Shown: positions 26,581 through 35,633 of the stretch, piece after piece | How positions within the stretch are numbered: position 1 is the stretch's first letter | How the letters are laid out: each line of letters starts with the position of its first letter | Assembly: GCA_040507035.1 (NCBI GenBank) | Contig: JBEVVR010000044.1 | Coordinates: 224,459-288,458 of the forward strand | Length of the DNA stretch: 64,000 bases | Source of the DNA: Thiodiazotropha sp040507035 | Lineage (GTDB): Bacteria > Pseudomonadota > Gammaproteobacteria > Chromatiales > Chromatiaceae | Direction: 5' to 3' | Made by a program: the position numbers and the translations under genes | The notes under the pieces: model-generated | What the model was told of the DNA's origin: nothing | Databases searched by the model: none | What the model saw: the letters and a program-made list of their open reading frames with translations, nothing else

Positions 26581-26646
26581 TGATCCCTTTAATAGTGTGA
26601 ATTAATTCAAGGGTGGGGCATTATGCAAAAAGCAGGCTGATGTGTA

Positions 26647-26677
26647 AAATCCGGTTTTCGCTAAAACCAAGGGATTT
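26647..26677. promoter_or_regulatory. Hairpin in the metK-redoxin intergenic region
   Basis: AAATCC-GGTTTT-CGCT-AAAACC-(AAG)-GGATTT forms a bulged 12-bp hairpin about 80 bp before metK. It has no T-run. It does not match any S-adenosylmethionine riboswitch pattern I recognise, and its role is unknown. Confidence 0.4.
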
Positions 26678-26757
26678 ATCTCCACTGGTGGTCCGCCATC
26701 CCCGCCATATGGAATATTCAGGGGTAATCGCTCATGTATAAAGTTTAAGGCAATTCA

Positions 26758-27942
26758 ATGGCAAAAGATTTTATTTTCACATCCGAATCCGTCTCCGAAG
26801 GTCATCCGGATAAGGTCGCCGATCAGATCTCGGACGCCATGCTGGACGCCATTTTAGCGACCGATCCCAATCCCGATAGGGCGCGGGTGGCCTGTGAAAC
26901 CCTGATCAAGACAGGTGCGGTCATCGTCGCCGGCGAAATCACCACCGAGGCCTGGATCGACCTTGATGATCTGGTCAGAGAGGTGGTCTGTGACATCGGT
27001 TATACCAGCTCGGACGTGGGCTTTGACGGCTCCACCTGCGCCGTGATGTCCCTGATCGGCAAACAGTCTGGGGATATCGCCCAGGGTGTGGACCGAACCA
27101 GACCCGAAGAGCAGGGTGCCGGCGATCAGGGGATGATGTTCGGTTATGCAACCAATGAGACAGATGTGCTGATGCCCGCACCCATCACCTACGCCCACCG
27201 CCTGGTGCAGCGGCAGTCGGAGATACGCAAGGCGGGGATTCTGCCCTGGCTGCGACCGGATGCAAAGAGTCAGGTTACCCTGCGTTATGAAGACGGCAGG
27301 GTCAACGGGATAGGCGCGGTGGTGCTTTCAACACAGCACGATCCTGACATCGATTACAAACACCTCTATGAAGCGGTGATGGAGAACATTGTTCAACCGG
27401 TACTGCCTAAGGAGTGGTTGGATCAGTGCCCGCAGGAGAAGATCCATATCAATCCCACTGGCAGCTTCGTCATTGGCGGCCCAGTAGGTGACTGCGGCCT
27501 TACCGGGCGCAAGATCATCGTCGACACCTATGGCGGCTCGGCACGCCATGGCGGCGGGGCCTTCTCCGGCAAGGATCCCTCAAAGGTAGACCGCTCTGCC
27601 GCCTACGCCGGACGCTATGTGGCGAAGAATATCGTCGCCGCAGGACTGGCGGAACGCTGCGAGATTCAGGTCTCCTATGCGATCGGCGTCGCCGAACCCA
27701 CCTCGATCATGATCGATACCTTTGGCACAGGCAAACTCGACGATGAGAAGATTGCAGAGCTGGTACGTAGACATTTTGACCTGCGCCCCTATGGGATTCT
27801 GAAAATGCTCGACCTGTTGAATCACAACCAGATCAAGTACCGAAAAACCGCTGCCTACGGTCATTTCGGACGCGAAGACGAGGGCTTTACCTGGGAGCTG
27901 ACAGACAAGGCGGAGCAGTTGCGGGAGGACGCCGGACTCTAA
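26758..27942 (+). CDS. metK: S-adenosylmethionine synthetase
   Basis: A 394-residue enzyme. Motifs are SVSEGHPDKVADQISDA (ATP site), GAGDQGMMFGYA (the GAGDQG hexapeptide), GLTGRKIIVDTYGG and the P-loop-like GGGAFSGKDPSKVDRSAAY. It makes S-adenosylmethionine from methionine and ATP. It is followed by the SAH riboswitch, ahcY and metF, so three enzymes of the activated methyl cycle lie together. A palindromic AT-rich element begins right after its stop codon. Confidence 0.98.
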   Translation: MAKDFIFTSESVSEGHPDKVADQISDAMLDAILATDPNPDRARVACETLIKTGAVIVAGEITTEAWIDLDDLVREVVCDIGYTSSDVGFDGSTCAVMSLIGKQSGDIAQGVDRTRPEEQGAGDQGMMFGYATNETDVLMPAPITYAHRLVQRQSEIRKAGILPWLRPDAKSQVTLRYEDGRVNGIGAVVLSTQHDPDIDYKHLYEAVMENIVQPVLPKEWLDQCPQEKIHINPTGSFVIGGPVGDCGLTGRKIIVDTYGGSARHGGGAFSGKDPSKVDRSAAYAGRYVAKNIVAAGLAERCEIQVSYAIGVAEPTSIMIDTFGTGKLDDEKIAELVRRHFDLRPYGILKMLDLLNHNQIKYRKTAAYGHFGREDEGFTWELTDKAEQLREDAGL

Positions 27943-27946
27943 AAAA

Positions 27947-28087
27947 ATTTTGAATTTTGAATTGTTAATTTTGAATTGAACATACTCGCTGCGCTGACAC
28001 TTTTTAATGATCGCAACAGCATTATTAAAAAAGCCGCGCGAAGCGCACTCGACAATTCAAAATTCAAAATTCATAATTCATAATTAA
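27947..28087. repeat. AT-rich palindromic element built of 7-bp repeats (MITE-like)
   Basis: The left arm 27947-27964 (ATTTTGAATTTTGAATTG) is an exact inverted copy of 28053-28070. Both arms continue as imperfect GAATTWT heptad arrays. Inside, CTTTTTAATGAT and ATTATTAAAAAAG form a nested hairpin, flanked by GC-rich TGCGC/GCGCA parts. The ~140-bp unit has no ORF. It lies between the metK stop and the SAH riboswitch and could act as a mobile intergenic repeat or a read-through barrier. Confidence 0.65.
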
Positions 28088-28096
28088 CACAACCCC

Positions 28097-28172
28097 CTTC
28101 CGAGGAGCGCTGCAACGGATCCAGAATCCGCCAGGCTCGGTAGGGAAGCAGATACATTCCAACCGCGCTCAC
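28097..28172 (+). promoter_or_regulatory. S-adenosylhomocysteine (SAH) riboswitch
   Basis: The leader of ahcY carries the SAH riboswitch consensus in order: CCGAGGAGCGCTGCAAC, a variable P2 hairpin (GGATCCAGAATCC), GCCAGGCTCGG, a short insert, then CAACCGCGCTC. CCGAG pairs with CTCGG to form P1, and GAGCGC pairs with GCGCTC to form the pseudoknot. The ahcY ribosome site (CAGGAG) starts 11 nt downstream. This class turns on SAH hydrolase when SAH accumulates. Confidence 0.92.
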
Positions 28173-28197
28173 TCACGTTAATCAGGAGCTGACTACC

Positions 28198-29637
<1,440 letters not shown>

Positions 29638-29658
29638 GCAGCGGAGATAGGAGATCCT

Positions 29659-29681
29659 GGGTATGGCATAACGCCGTACCC
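29659..29681. other. Hairpin after ahcY
   Basis: GGGTATGGC and GCCGTACCC pair over 9 bp (one G-U) around ATAAC, 21 bp after the ahcY stop. There is no T-run, so it is at most a weak attenuator or an mRNA 3'-end stabiliser before metF. Confidence 0.5.
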
Positions 29682-29777
29682 TTGAGGTATTGGCAAAAAG
29701 CAGCGGGTATTTGCCGATTCTCTGCAGCGTTTGCCAATTCCGTTCAGCGACACATGCTTTAATACAATAGACTTATC

Positions 29778-30626
29778 ATGCAGACAGACAATCAGCAAAA
29801 GACATTCAGTTTCGAACTCTTCCCGCCAAAGACGGAGAGAGGTCAGGCAAATCTACAAAAGGCTGTCAACGAACTGAAAGCCATGCAACCGGCCTTCTTT
29901 TCGGTCACCTATGGCGCCGGAGGATCTACCCGGCAACGGACTTTCGATGCGGTGGAGTGGCTAATCGATGAGCAGATCACCACCGCCCCCCATCTCTCCT
30001 GCATCGGAGCCAACAGGGATGAGATCCTGGAGATTCTGGCGCACTACAAATCGATCGGTATTCAGCGTCTTGTGGCCCTGCGCGGTGATCTTCCCTCGGG
30101 TCTCGGGTTGGGGGAACTCGATGACCTGAGTCATGCCAACCAGCTGGTCGAATTGATTCAAGAGACCTATCCAGAGCAGTTTCATATCGAGGTTGCAGCC
30201 TATCCGGAGTTTCATCCCCAGGCCAGTAGCGCGCAACAGGACCTGAACTATTTCAAGCGCAAAGTAGAGGCGGGTGCCCACAGCGCGATCACCCAATATT
30301 TCTACAACCCTGATGCCTATTTTCGCTTTCTCGACAGTTGCCAAAAACTGCAGATCGAAATCCCCATCGTTCCCGGCATCATGCCAATCACAAACTTCAC
30401 CCAACTGGCCCGCTTTTCCGATGCCTGCGGCGCTGAAATTCCCCGCTGGCTGAGGAAACGACTGGAAGGATTTGGCGAAGACCTGGAAGCAATTCGCAAT
30501 TACGGCACAGAGATAGTTATCCGCCTCTGTGAGCGCTTGTTGCAAGGGGGGGCCCCGGGCCTGCATTTCTACACCATGAATCAGGCTAAACCCACCCTGG
30601 ATATCTGGCGGGCATTGTCGCTGTGA
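29778..30626 (+). CDS. metF: Methylenetetrahydrofolate reductase
   Basis: A 282-residue TIM-barrel flavoprotein. FSFELFPPKTERGQANL at the start, FFSVTYGAGGSTR, LVALRGDLPSG, AITQYFYNPDAYFRF and PGIMPITNFTQL are the family motifs. It reduces methylene-THF to methyl-THF, which supplies the methyl group to remake methionine from the homocysteine released by AhcY. The start opens MQTDNQQKTFSFELFPPK. It is convergent with the histidine kinase gene, with a hairpin at the junction. Confidence 0.97.
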   Translation: MQTDNQQKTFSFELFPPKTERGQANLQKAVNELKAMQPAFFSVTYGAGGSTRQRTFDAVEWLIDEQITTAPHLSCIGANRDEILEILAHYKSIGIQRLVALRGDLPSGLGLGELDDLSHANQLVELIQETYPEQFHIEVAAYPEFHPQASSAQQDLNYFKRKVEAGAHSAITQYFYNPDAYFRFLDSCQKLQIEIPIVPGIMPITNFTQLARFSDACGAEIPRWLRKRLEGFGEDLEAIRNYGTEIVIRLCERLLQGGAPGLHFYTMNQAKPTLDIWRALSL

Positions 30627-30659
30627 CTGTCAAAGCTCAGTGAAGATACCGAGCGCCAC

Positions 30660-30691
30660 CCCATCCCAACCTTGACCTAGGTTGGGATGGG
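30660..30691. terminator. Hairpin at the metF / histidine kinase convergence
   Basis: CCCATCCCAACC and GGTTGGGATGGG form a perfect 12-bp stem with an 8-nt loop. It overlaps the last codons of the kinase gene on the minus strand and lacks a clear T-run. It may slow transcription of metF running into the opposite gene. Confidence 0.5.
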
Positions 30692-32785
30692 GAACGGTTG
30701 ACTAAAGGCGTTTCGATCGAGACCGGATCTATACTGATCGAGTATCGCATCCAACTTTTCCGGTTCTACGGGCTTTGGCAGAAAACCGTCCATACCTGCC
30801 TCGACACAGTGTTCAAGCATCTCCTCAATACTGTTTACGGTCATTGCGAAGATAGGCATATAACGATATTCCGGCTCGCTACTTCGATAGCGCCTGGCAA
30901 ACTCGAGACCATCAATGTCTGGCATCTGTAGATCGATGAACGCAAGTTCGAACTCATTATCTGCAACCGCTTGCAAGGCCTCACCACCATCCCTGGTTAT
31001 GTATACATTATGTCCGCGTTGTATCAACAGTGTGGATAGCACTTTCGCTGCAATGGCATTATCCTCCGCCAGGAGGATTTTAATCCCTTCGCTCTTCGCA
31101 AACGGATCATCCCCCATGATTGGGGCTTGCTGCAGATTCACTTGCAGACCAAGTGCGTTCATTACCATGAACGCCAAATCTTCGGCCAGGAAGGGTTTGG
31201 TCAGCGTGTTTTCTGGATCCCTGACTATCCCCATCTCATTCAGTCGACCTCGATAACCCGCGACGATTATCGGCAATGACGGGGTAACTGCTTGTGCCTT
31301 GTAGAGTATCTCTTTGATAGTAGTATCCTGCTGCGAATCACAGACCAGTAACAAATCCACCGAACTGTCGAGACTACTGAGAAACTCGCTGGGGAAGTTC
31401 GCACATATGACCTGCATACCGAATTCATTAGCAACCTTGCAATGGTGTCGCATGGCGACGGGATCTTGTTCATAGATAAGGAGACTGAGTCCCGCAAGGG
31501 GTAAATCTGCCTTCGATATCGCCGCTCCACCTCTCATCCGCAGCGGCAATCTGGCGAAAAAGGTGGAACCCACCCCCGGCTCGCTGACAAGATCCACGCT
31601 CCCCCCCATGAGTCTGGTCAAATCACGCACCACCGTGATACCCAATCCAGCCCCCTCGAAGCGGTGTCCATTTCCCAGATCCGCATGCCAGAAGCAGTCA
31701 AAAACAGAGGCCTGACGATGTTGTGGAATACCGACACCGCTATCCTCGACCTTTATCAAGAGATGTGCCTGTGTCAACTCCCTTGACTCATCTGCATAGA
31801 TCAATTCCAAGCGGACATGACCCTTTTCGGTAAATTTCACCGCATTACCAAGCAGATTAAAAAGAATCTGTGATATCCTCAGCTTGTCGCCATAGATCTC
31901 TTGCGGGAGTTGCGGATCAACCCAGCACAGAAGTTCAAGCTGTTTATCGTGCGCCTCTTCAGCAAGACTTGCGCAGACGCTATTGACCAGCTTGCGAATA
32001 TCCAACCACTCAACGGCCAGCTCCAGCTTATTGGCATCGATTTTGGACAGATCGACTACATCGCTGATCAGGGATCTCAGCATATGTGCCGATGATTGAA
32101 TTGAATGCAGATACTCTTTCTGTTCCCTATCCAATGGTGTCCCTTGCATCAACCGGGTCATACCGATCATACCGATCAATGGGCTACGTAATTCGTGTGT
32201 CATGGTGACGAGGAAATCCCCACGTGCTTTTTTCGCACGCTCGGCTTCCTCTTTGGCAACATGGAGCTGCCTCAGCAAGAAATATTGGTAAAGAGGAAGT
32301 ACAACCAGCAATAGCTGGAAGAAGAAGGCATCGAATCCATGACTCGTCCAGGTATCCAAATAGAGTAGTACACCGCTGTAAGCAAGAAGAGTGAGTGGCG
32401 CTGCCAACATCAGCAGTCTCTTGCCATATCTCGTACCGTAAGAGATATATATCCATAAGTAGATCAAGTAGAACGGACTTATGGCGTCAGATGTTATGAC
32501 AATTGCAAGACTGGTTGCGCTGACATCAAGAAACAGCACAACCACTGTACGGTAGGGTAGATAGGGTTTGTAGATTATGCTGCCAAGAATTGTTAAGAAT
32601 AGAAACAGATAACACTGGTAGAGAACGATAAAAAGGGTGAAATCAACAGCATAGTAATCCGTGGTTGCGGCAAGCCACATAAAGATGATACTGAACAGCC
32701 ATATGGCTAATCTTACCAATGCCTGCTGATACTCTGAGTTCGACAAGAGTTCACGACTGAACAGTCTAACGAAAATTTGTGACAT
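30677..32785 (-). CDS. Membrane hybrid sensor histidine kinase with two receiver domains
   Basis: About 702 residues from the ATG at 32785; longer readings from TTG 32794 or GTG 32842 are possible. Five or six membrane helices (residues ~20-190) make an integral sensor with little periplasmic exposure. HisKA follows with the phosphorylatable His in MTHELRSPLIGMIG, then HATPase (NLLGNAVKFTEKG, VEDSGVGIP, GAGLGITVVRDL). The first receiver-like domain is divergent. The second is canonical (LLAEDN, FIDLQMPD with the acceptor Asp, PKPVEPEKL). No HPt domain is present. The layout resembles RpfC without its HPt. Signal and target are unknown; a PilZ protein gene lies divergently upstream. Confidence 0.88.
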   Translation of the reverse strand: MSQIFVRLFSRELLSNSEYQQALVRLAIWLFSIIFMWLAATTDYYAVDFTLFIVLYQCYLFLFLTILGSIIYKPYLPYRTVVVLFLDVSATSLAIVITSDAISPFYLIYLWIYISYGTRYGKRLLMLAAPLTLLAYSGVLLYLDTWTSHGFDAFFFQLLLVVLPLYQYFLLRQLHVAKEEAERAKKARGDFLVTMTHELRSPLIGMIGMTRLMQGTPLDREQKEYLHSIQSSAHMLRSLISDVVDLSKIDANKLELAVEWLDIRKLVNSVCASLAEEAHDKQLELLCWVDPQLPQEIYGDKLRISQILFNLLGNAVKFTEKGHVRLELIYADESRELTQAHLLIKVEDSGVGIPQHRQASVFDCFWHADLGNGHRFEGAGLGITVVRDLTRLMGGSVDLVSEPGVGSTFFARLPLRMRGGAAISKADLPLAGLSLLIYEQDPVAMRHHCKVANEFGMQVICANFPSEFLSSLDSSVDLLLVCDSQQDTTIKEILYKAQAVTPSLPIIVAGYRGRLNEMGIVRDPENTLTKPFLAEDLAFMVMNALGLQVNLQQAPIMGDDPFAKSEGIKILLAEDNAIAAKVLSTLLIQRGHNVYITRDGGEALQAVADNEFELAFIDLQMPDIDGLEFARRYRSSEPEYRYMPIFAMTVNSIEEMLEHCVEAGMDGFLPKPVEPEKLDAILDQYRSGLDRNAFSQPFPIPT

Positions 32786-33037
32786 CCTTTTCAATGAACA
32801 AGCAGCTCCTTGGTAAATAGAACCAGACAGACTTGTCACCACGGCGACATATCTAGCCGCACAACATCATAACAAGAAATAACTTCTTTTTTTATAGCTC
32901 GCAAGCTATTGATATCATTTAATTAATCAAAACCGTAATCGGCAAATAAGGAAAATACTAAGTTCTTGCAACCATCAGCCGATGTCTAGTTTAATACTGA
33001 TTCAATCTAATCGCATGCTGCGAACTTGAGGTCCATT

Positions 33038-33054
33038 TTAGGTGCACAACCTAA
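33038..33054 (+). promoter_or_regulatory. Small hairpin overlapping the PilZ gene ribosome-binding site
   Basis: TTAGGT and ACCTAA pair around GCACA. The right arm covers the start of the TAAGG Shine-Dalgarno-like element that precedes the ATG at 33066, so folding could limit translation. Confidence 0.35.
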
Positions 33055-33065
33055 GGCGAAAAGCG

Positions 33066-33458
33066 ATGTATATAAAGAAGCCAAGTCAGCACAATCGAGA
33101 AAATGCACCACACCCAACAGACCGACGTAACATCAAGCGACGTCATCTGATCTACTATCTGCGGGTATGGCAGCCTGATCATAATGTTCCCCTCGGGCAT
33201 GTGGTTGATATCAATACCGAAGGCTTGATGCTGATCAGTGAAAAAGCTGTACCCACCGGGGAGAAGATGCAACTCGAAATCCGCCTACCCGATTCCCAGG
33301 GTGACCTCAAACCAATAGCCTTTAAAGCGATCTGCCGTTGGAGCGACAAAGATATCAATACAGCTTTCTATGATTCGGGTTTTGAGTTCATCGACAAATC
33401 TCCTGAAGCGGTGAAAACGCTGCAGTCGATGATCGAAGATTATGGATTTATGGATTGA
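33066..33458 (+). CDS. PilZ domain protein (probable c-di-GMP effector)
   Basis: A 130-residue single-domain PilZ protein. The arginine-rich DRRNIKRRH near the N-terminus and DINTEG about 35 residues later correspond to the RxxxR and [D/N]xSxxG c-di-GMP-binding motifs, the latter with Thr for Ser. The GFEFIDKSPEA segment is typical of the C-terminal strand and helix. The ATG at 33066 follows TAAGG; a GTG at 33042 is also in frame. Such proteins relay c-di-GMP levels to motility, pili or exopolysaccharide. Its 3' end overlaps the convergent Nudix gene by 11 bp. Confidence 0.85.
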   Translation: MYIKKPSQHNRENAPHPTDRRNIKRRHLIYYLRVWQPDHNVPLGHVVDINTEGLMLISEKAVPTGEKMQLEIRLPDSQGDLKPIAFKAICRWSDKDINTAFYDSGFEFIDKSPEAVKTLQSMIEDYGFMD

Positions 33459-34389
33459 GCACCCAGAAGGTCGATATCCCCGCAATTCCCTGAGCCCCGG
33501 CTCGTTTTGCCTGCAACAAGGAGTCGGGGCTCATGCCGCCAAGGGCATAGACGGGAATGTTGATGCCGTCCACCCATTCGGTAAATCGTTTCCAGCCCAG
33601 GGCTGTGGCCTGAGGATGTGAGCTTGTTTGTGCCACCGGTGATAGCAGTGTGTAATCGAGTCGCAGTTGTGCCGCCTGCTTCAGCTCATCGGGATTGTGA
33701 CAGGAGGCCCCGACAAAGCCGGCCTCAGCAGGCCGCTGATTGAGGGACATCAATTGCGGCGAGGTAAGATGAACTCCATCGGCCTCGCCCAACCAATCCA
33801 GCACCCTGAGAGGCCGATTGATGATCAATTTAACCCCCTGTCGACGGCAGCGCGGCAGTGAGGCTGACAACAGTTGACGGTAGTCCCGGTCCGATAGGCA
33901 GTGGGCACGCAACTGGACTATACCTACCCCCTGTGCAAGGGAGTAATCCAACCGCCTGAGGAAGCTATTCAGCTGGTTGGCATCCTCCCCTGTGATCAGA
34001 TAGCGGCTCGGCAGTTGCAGTGCGGTGATCACCGGCCGATCGGCCTGGGGAAATTTGTGCGGATCCATTTCACTCGGCCACAGCCATTTCAGTGGTTGCG
34101 CCTCTAAACCACTGGCCCTGCCCCGATAGCGTGTGACTCGAAAAAAATCGAGCTGCAGCTGGCGATCGCCGTAACTGTGTTTAATCCTGATCAGGGGATC
34201 GTACTCAAGGGGCTGTATGCCGAGTTCCTCATCGAGCTCCCTCGCCAGTGTCTGCTCTATCGATTCTCCCGTTTCGCGTTTACCACCCGGAAACTCCCAC
34301 AACCCGCCCTGATGCAGGTGGTCGGCCCGCTTGGTGACCAGAACCCGACCTTCGGTATCGAAGATAGCTGCAGCGGCGACGTGGATCAT
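33448..34389 (-). CDS. mutT: Nudix hydrolase (MutT type) fused to a thiamine phosphate synthase-like domain
   Basis: About 313 residues. The N-terminal MutT domain has a complete Nudix box (GGKRETGES with RELDEELGI) at ~35-60. From about residue 130 a TIM-barrel TenI/ThiE-like domain follows (VQLRAHCLSDRDY, LIINRPLRVL, VHLTSPQL, VGASCHNPDEL, YALGGMSPDSL). This fusion is common in gammaproteobacteria next to secA and argJ. The MutT part cleans 8-oxo-dGTP; the role of the C-terminal domain is unproven. The ATG at 34389 gives the usual MIHVAAAAIFD start; a GTG at 34407 is an alternative. Confidence 0.92.
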   Translation of the reverse strand: MIHVAAAAIFDTEGRVLVTKRADHLHQGGLWEFPGGKRETGESIEQTLARELDEELGIQPLEYDPLIRIKHSYGDRQLQLDFFRVTRYRGRASGLEAQPLKWLWPSEMDPHKFPQADRPVITALQLPSRYLITGEDANQLNSFLRRLDYSLAQGVGIVQLRAHCLSDRDYRQLLSASLPRCRRQGVKLIINRPLRVLDWLGEADGVHLTSPQLMSLNQRPAEAGFVGASCHNPDELKQAAQLRLDYTLLSPVAQTSSHPQATALGWKRFTEWVDGINIPVYALGGMSPDSLLQAKRAGAQGIAGISTFWVLNP

Positions 34390-34429
34390 AGGGTGTTTGC
34401 AGGGCACATGGGATTGGTGTTAACAGGCC

Positions 34430-35632
34430 CTAGGTACGGTATTCTGCGTTGATCTTGACATAGTCGTAGGAGAGATCGCAGGTAACCAGCCGCGTCTGTT
34501 CATCACCCCGCCCAAGGGTGACTCGAATGGTGAACTCCTGCTGACTCATCACCGCCAGACCCGCTTGTTCGGTGTAGTCGGCCACACGGCCACCGTTGCG
34601 CACGATGCAGACATCGTCAAGCCAGATCTCGACCCGACCGATATCGAGATCGTCTAACCCGGCACGCCCCACCGCGGCCAGAATCCTACCCCAGTTGGGA
34701 TCGGAGGCAAACAGTGCGGTCTTGACCAGCGGGGAGTGGGCAATGGTGTAGGCCACATTCCGAGCCTCGGCTTCGTCCGCCGCTTGCTGCACCAGAATCT
34801 CAACCAGCTTGGTCGCTCCCTCGCCATCACGGACAATCTCCCGCGCCAGCTCAATGCAGAGTTCAGTCACCTCATGCTCAAAACGTTGGTAGAGCGCGGA
34901 GTCTCTGTCAACCACCGCCGCGAGGGAAGATGCACCACTGGCCATCAACACGCAGGCATCATTGGTGGAGGTATCACCATCGACAGTAATGCTGTTGAAG
35001 GAAGGCTTTACCGCATGCTCGAGACATCCCTGAAGCAGCTCCTGAGTGATACTCAGATCGGTGGCTACAAAGGCCAGCATGGTCGCCATATCGGGACGGA
35101 TCATACCCGCCCCTTTGGCCATGCCGGACAGCTCTACCTGGACACCTTGAAACTCAAACCGACGTGATTTGAGTTTGGGCCGGGTATCGGTGGTCATGAT
35201 CGCCCGTGAAGCCGCCTCCCAGCCATCGGCATGCAAACGGCTCACGGCTTTGGGTATGGCGTCTCGAATTGCTTTCACCGGGAGGTTTTCACCGATCACA
35301 CCGGTGGAAAAAGGCAGCACCTGTTCAACTTTACATGAGGTTGCAGTTGCCAAATCCCGGCAGGTATCAAGGGCGTCCTGCAGCCCCTGCTGGCCGGTGC
35401 CGGCGTTGGCATTCCCGGAATTGATCAGCAGGTAGCGGGGAGATGCCTCGGTGAGGTGCCGCTTCGCCAGCTGCACCGGAGCGGCGCAGAAGGCATTGCG
35501 GGTAAACACCGCGGCGCAAGTCGAGGTTTCCGCCATCTCCACCACGACCAGATCCTCCCTGTCCGCGTATTTGATACCCGCCGCCGCGGTCGCGAGCCCA
35601 ATCCCCGGAATGGCGAACCGAGCACTACTCAT
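34430..35632 (-). CDS. argJ: Bifunctional ornithine acetyltransferase / N-acetylglutamate synthase
   Basis: The 400-residue ArgJ precursor self-cleaves before the Thr in SITVDGDTSTND into alpha and beta chains. GMAKGAGMIRPDMATML and PNWGRILAAVGRAG are conserved active-site segments, and the C-terminus ends NAEYRT. It recycles the acetyl group in arginine synthesis. It sits 1 bp after secA and 41 bp before the Nudix/TMP gene, as in pseudomonads and relatives. Confidence 0.96.
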   Translation of the reverse strand: MSSARFAIPGIGLATAAAGIKYADREDLVVVEMAETSTCAAVFTRNAFCAAPVQLAKRHLTEASPRYLLINSGNANAGTGQQGLQDALDTCRDLATATSCKVEQVLPFSTGVIGENLPVKAIRDAIPKAVSRLHADGWEAASRAIMTTDTRPKLKSRRFEFQGVQVELSGMAKGAGMIRPDMATMLAFVATDLSITQELLQGCLEHAVKPSFNSITVDGDTSTNDACVLMASGASSLAAVVDRDSALYQRFEHEVTELCIELAREIVRDGEGATKLVEILVQQAADEAEARNVAYTIAHSPLVKTALFASDPNWGRILAAVGRAGLDDLDIGRVEIWLDDVCIVRNGGRVADYTEQAGLAVMSQQEFTIRVTLGRGDEQTRLVTCDLSYDYVKINAEYRT

Positions 35633-35633
35633 A

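Noticed and set aside
26581..26757. SAM riboswitch upstream of metK
   Set aside because: None of the SAM-I, SAM-II or SAM/SAH consensus blocks could be found; only a simple hairpin is present.
32843..33037. AT-rich spacer between the histidine kinase and PilZ genes as a possible sRNA locus
   Set aside because: It contains only a 6-bp hairpin with T's on the wrong side for termination and no other RNA-gene feature; it more likely holds two divergent promoters.
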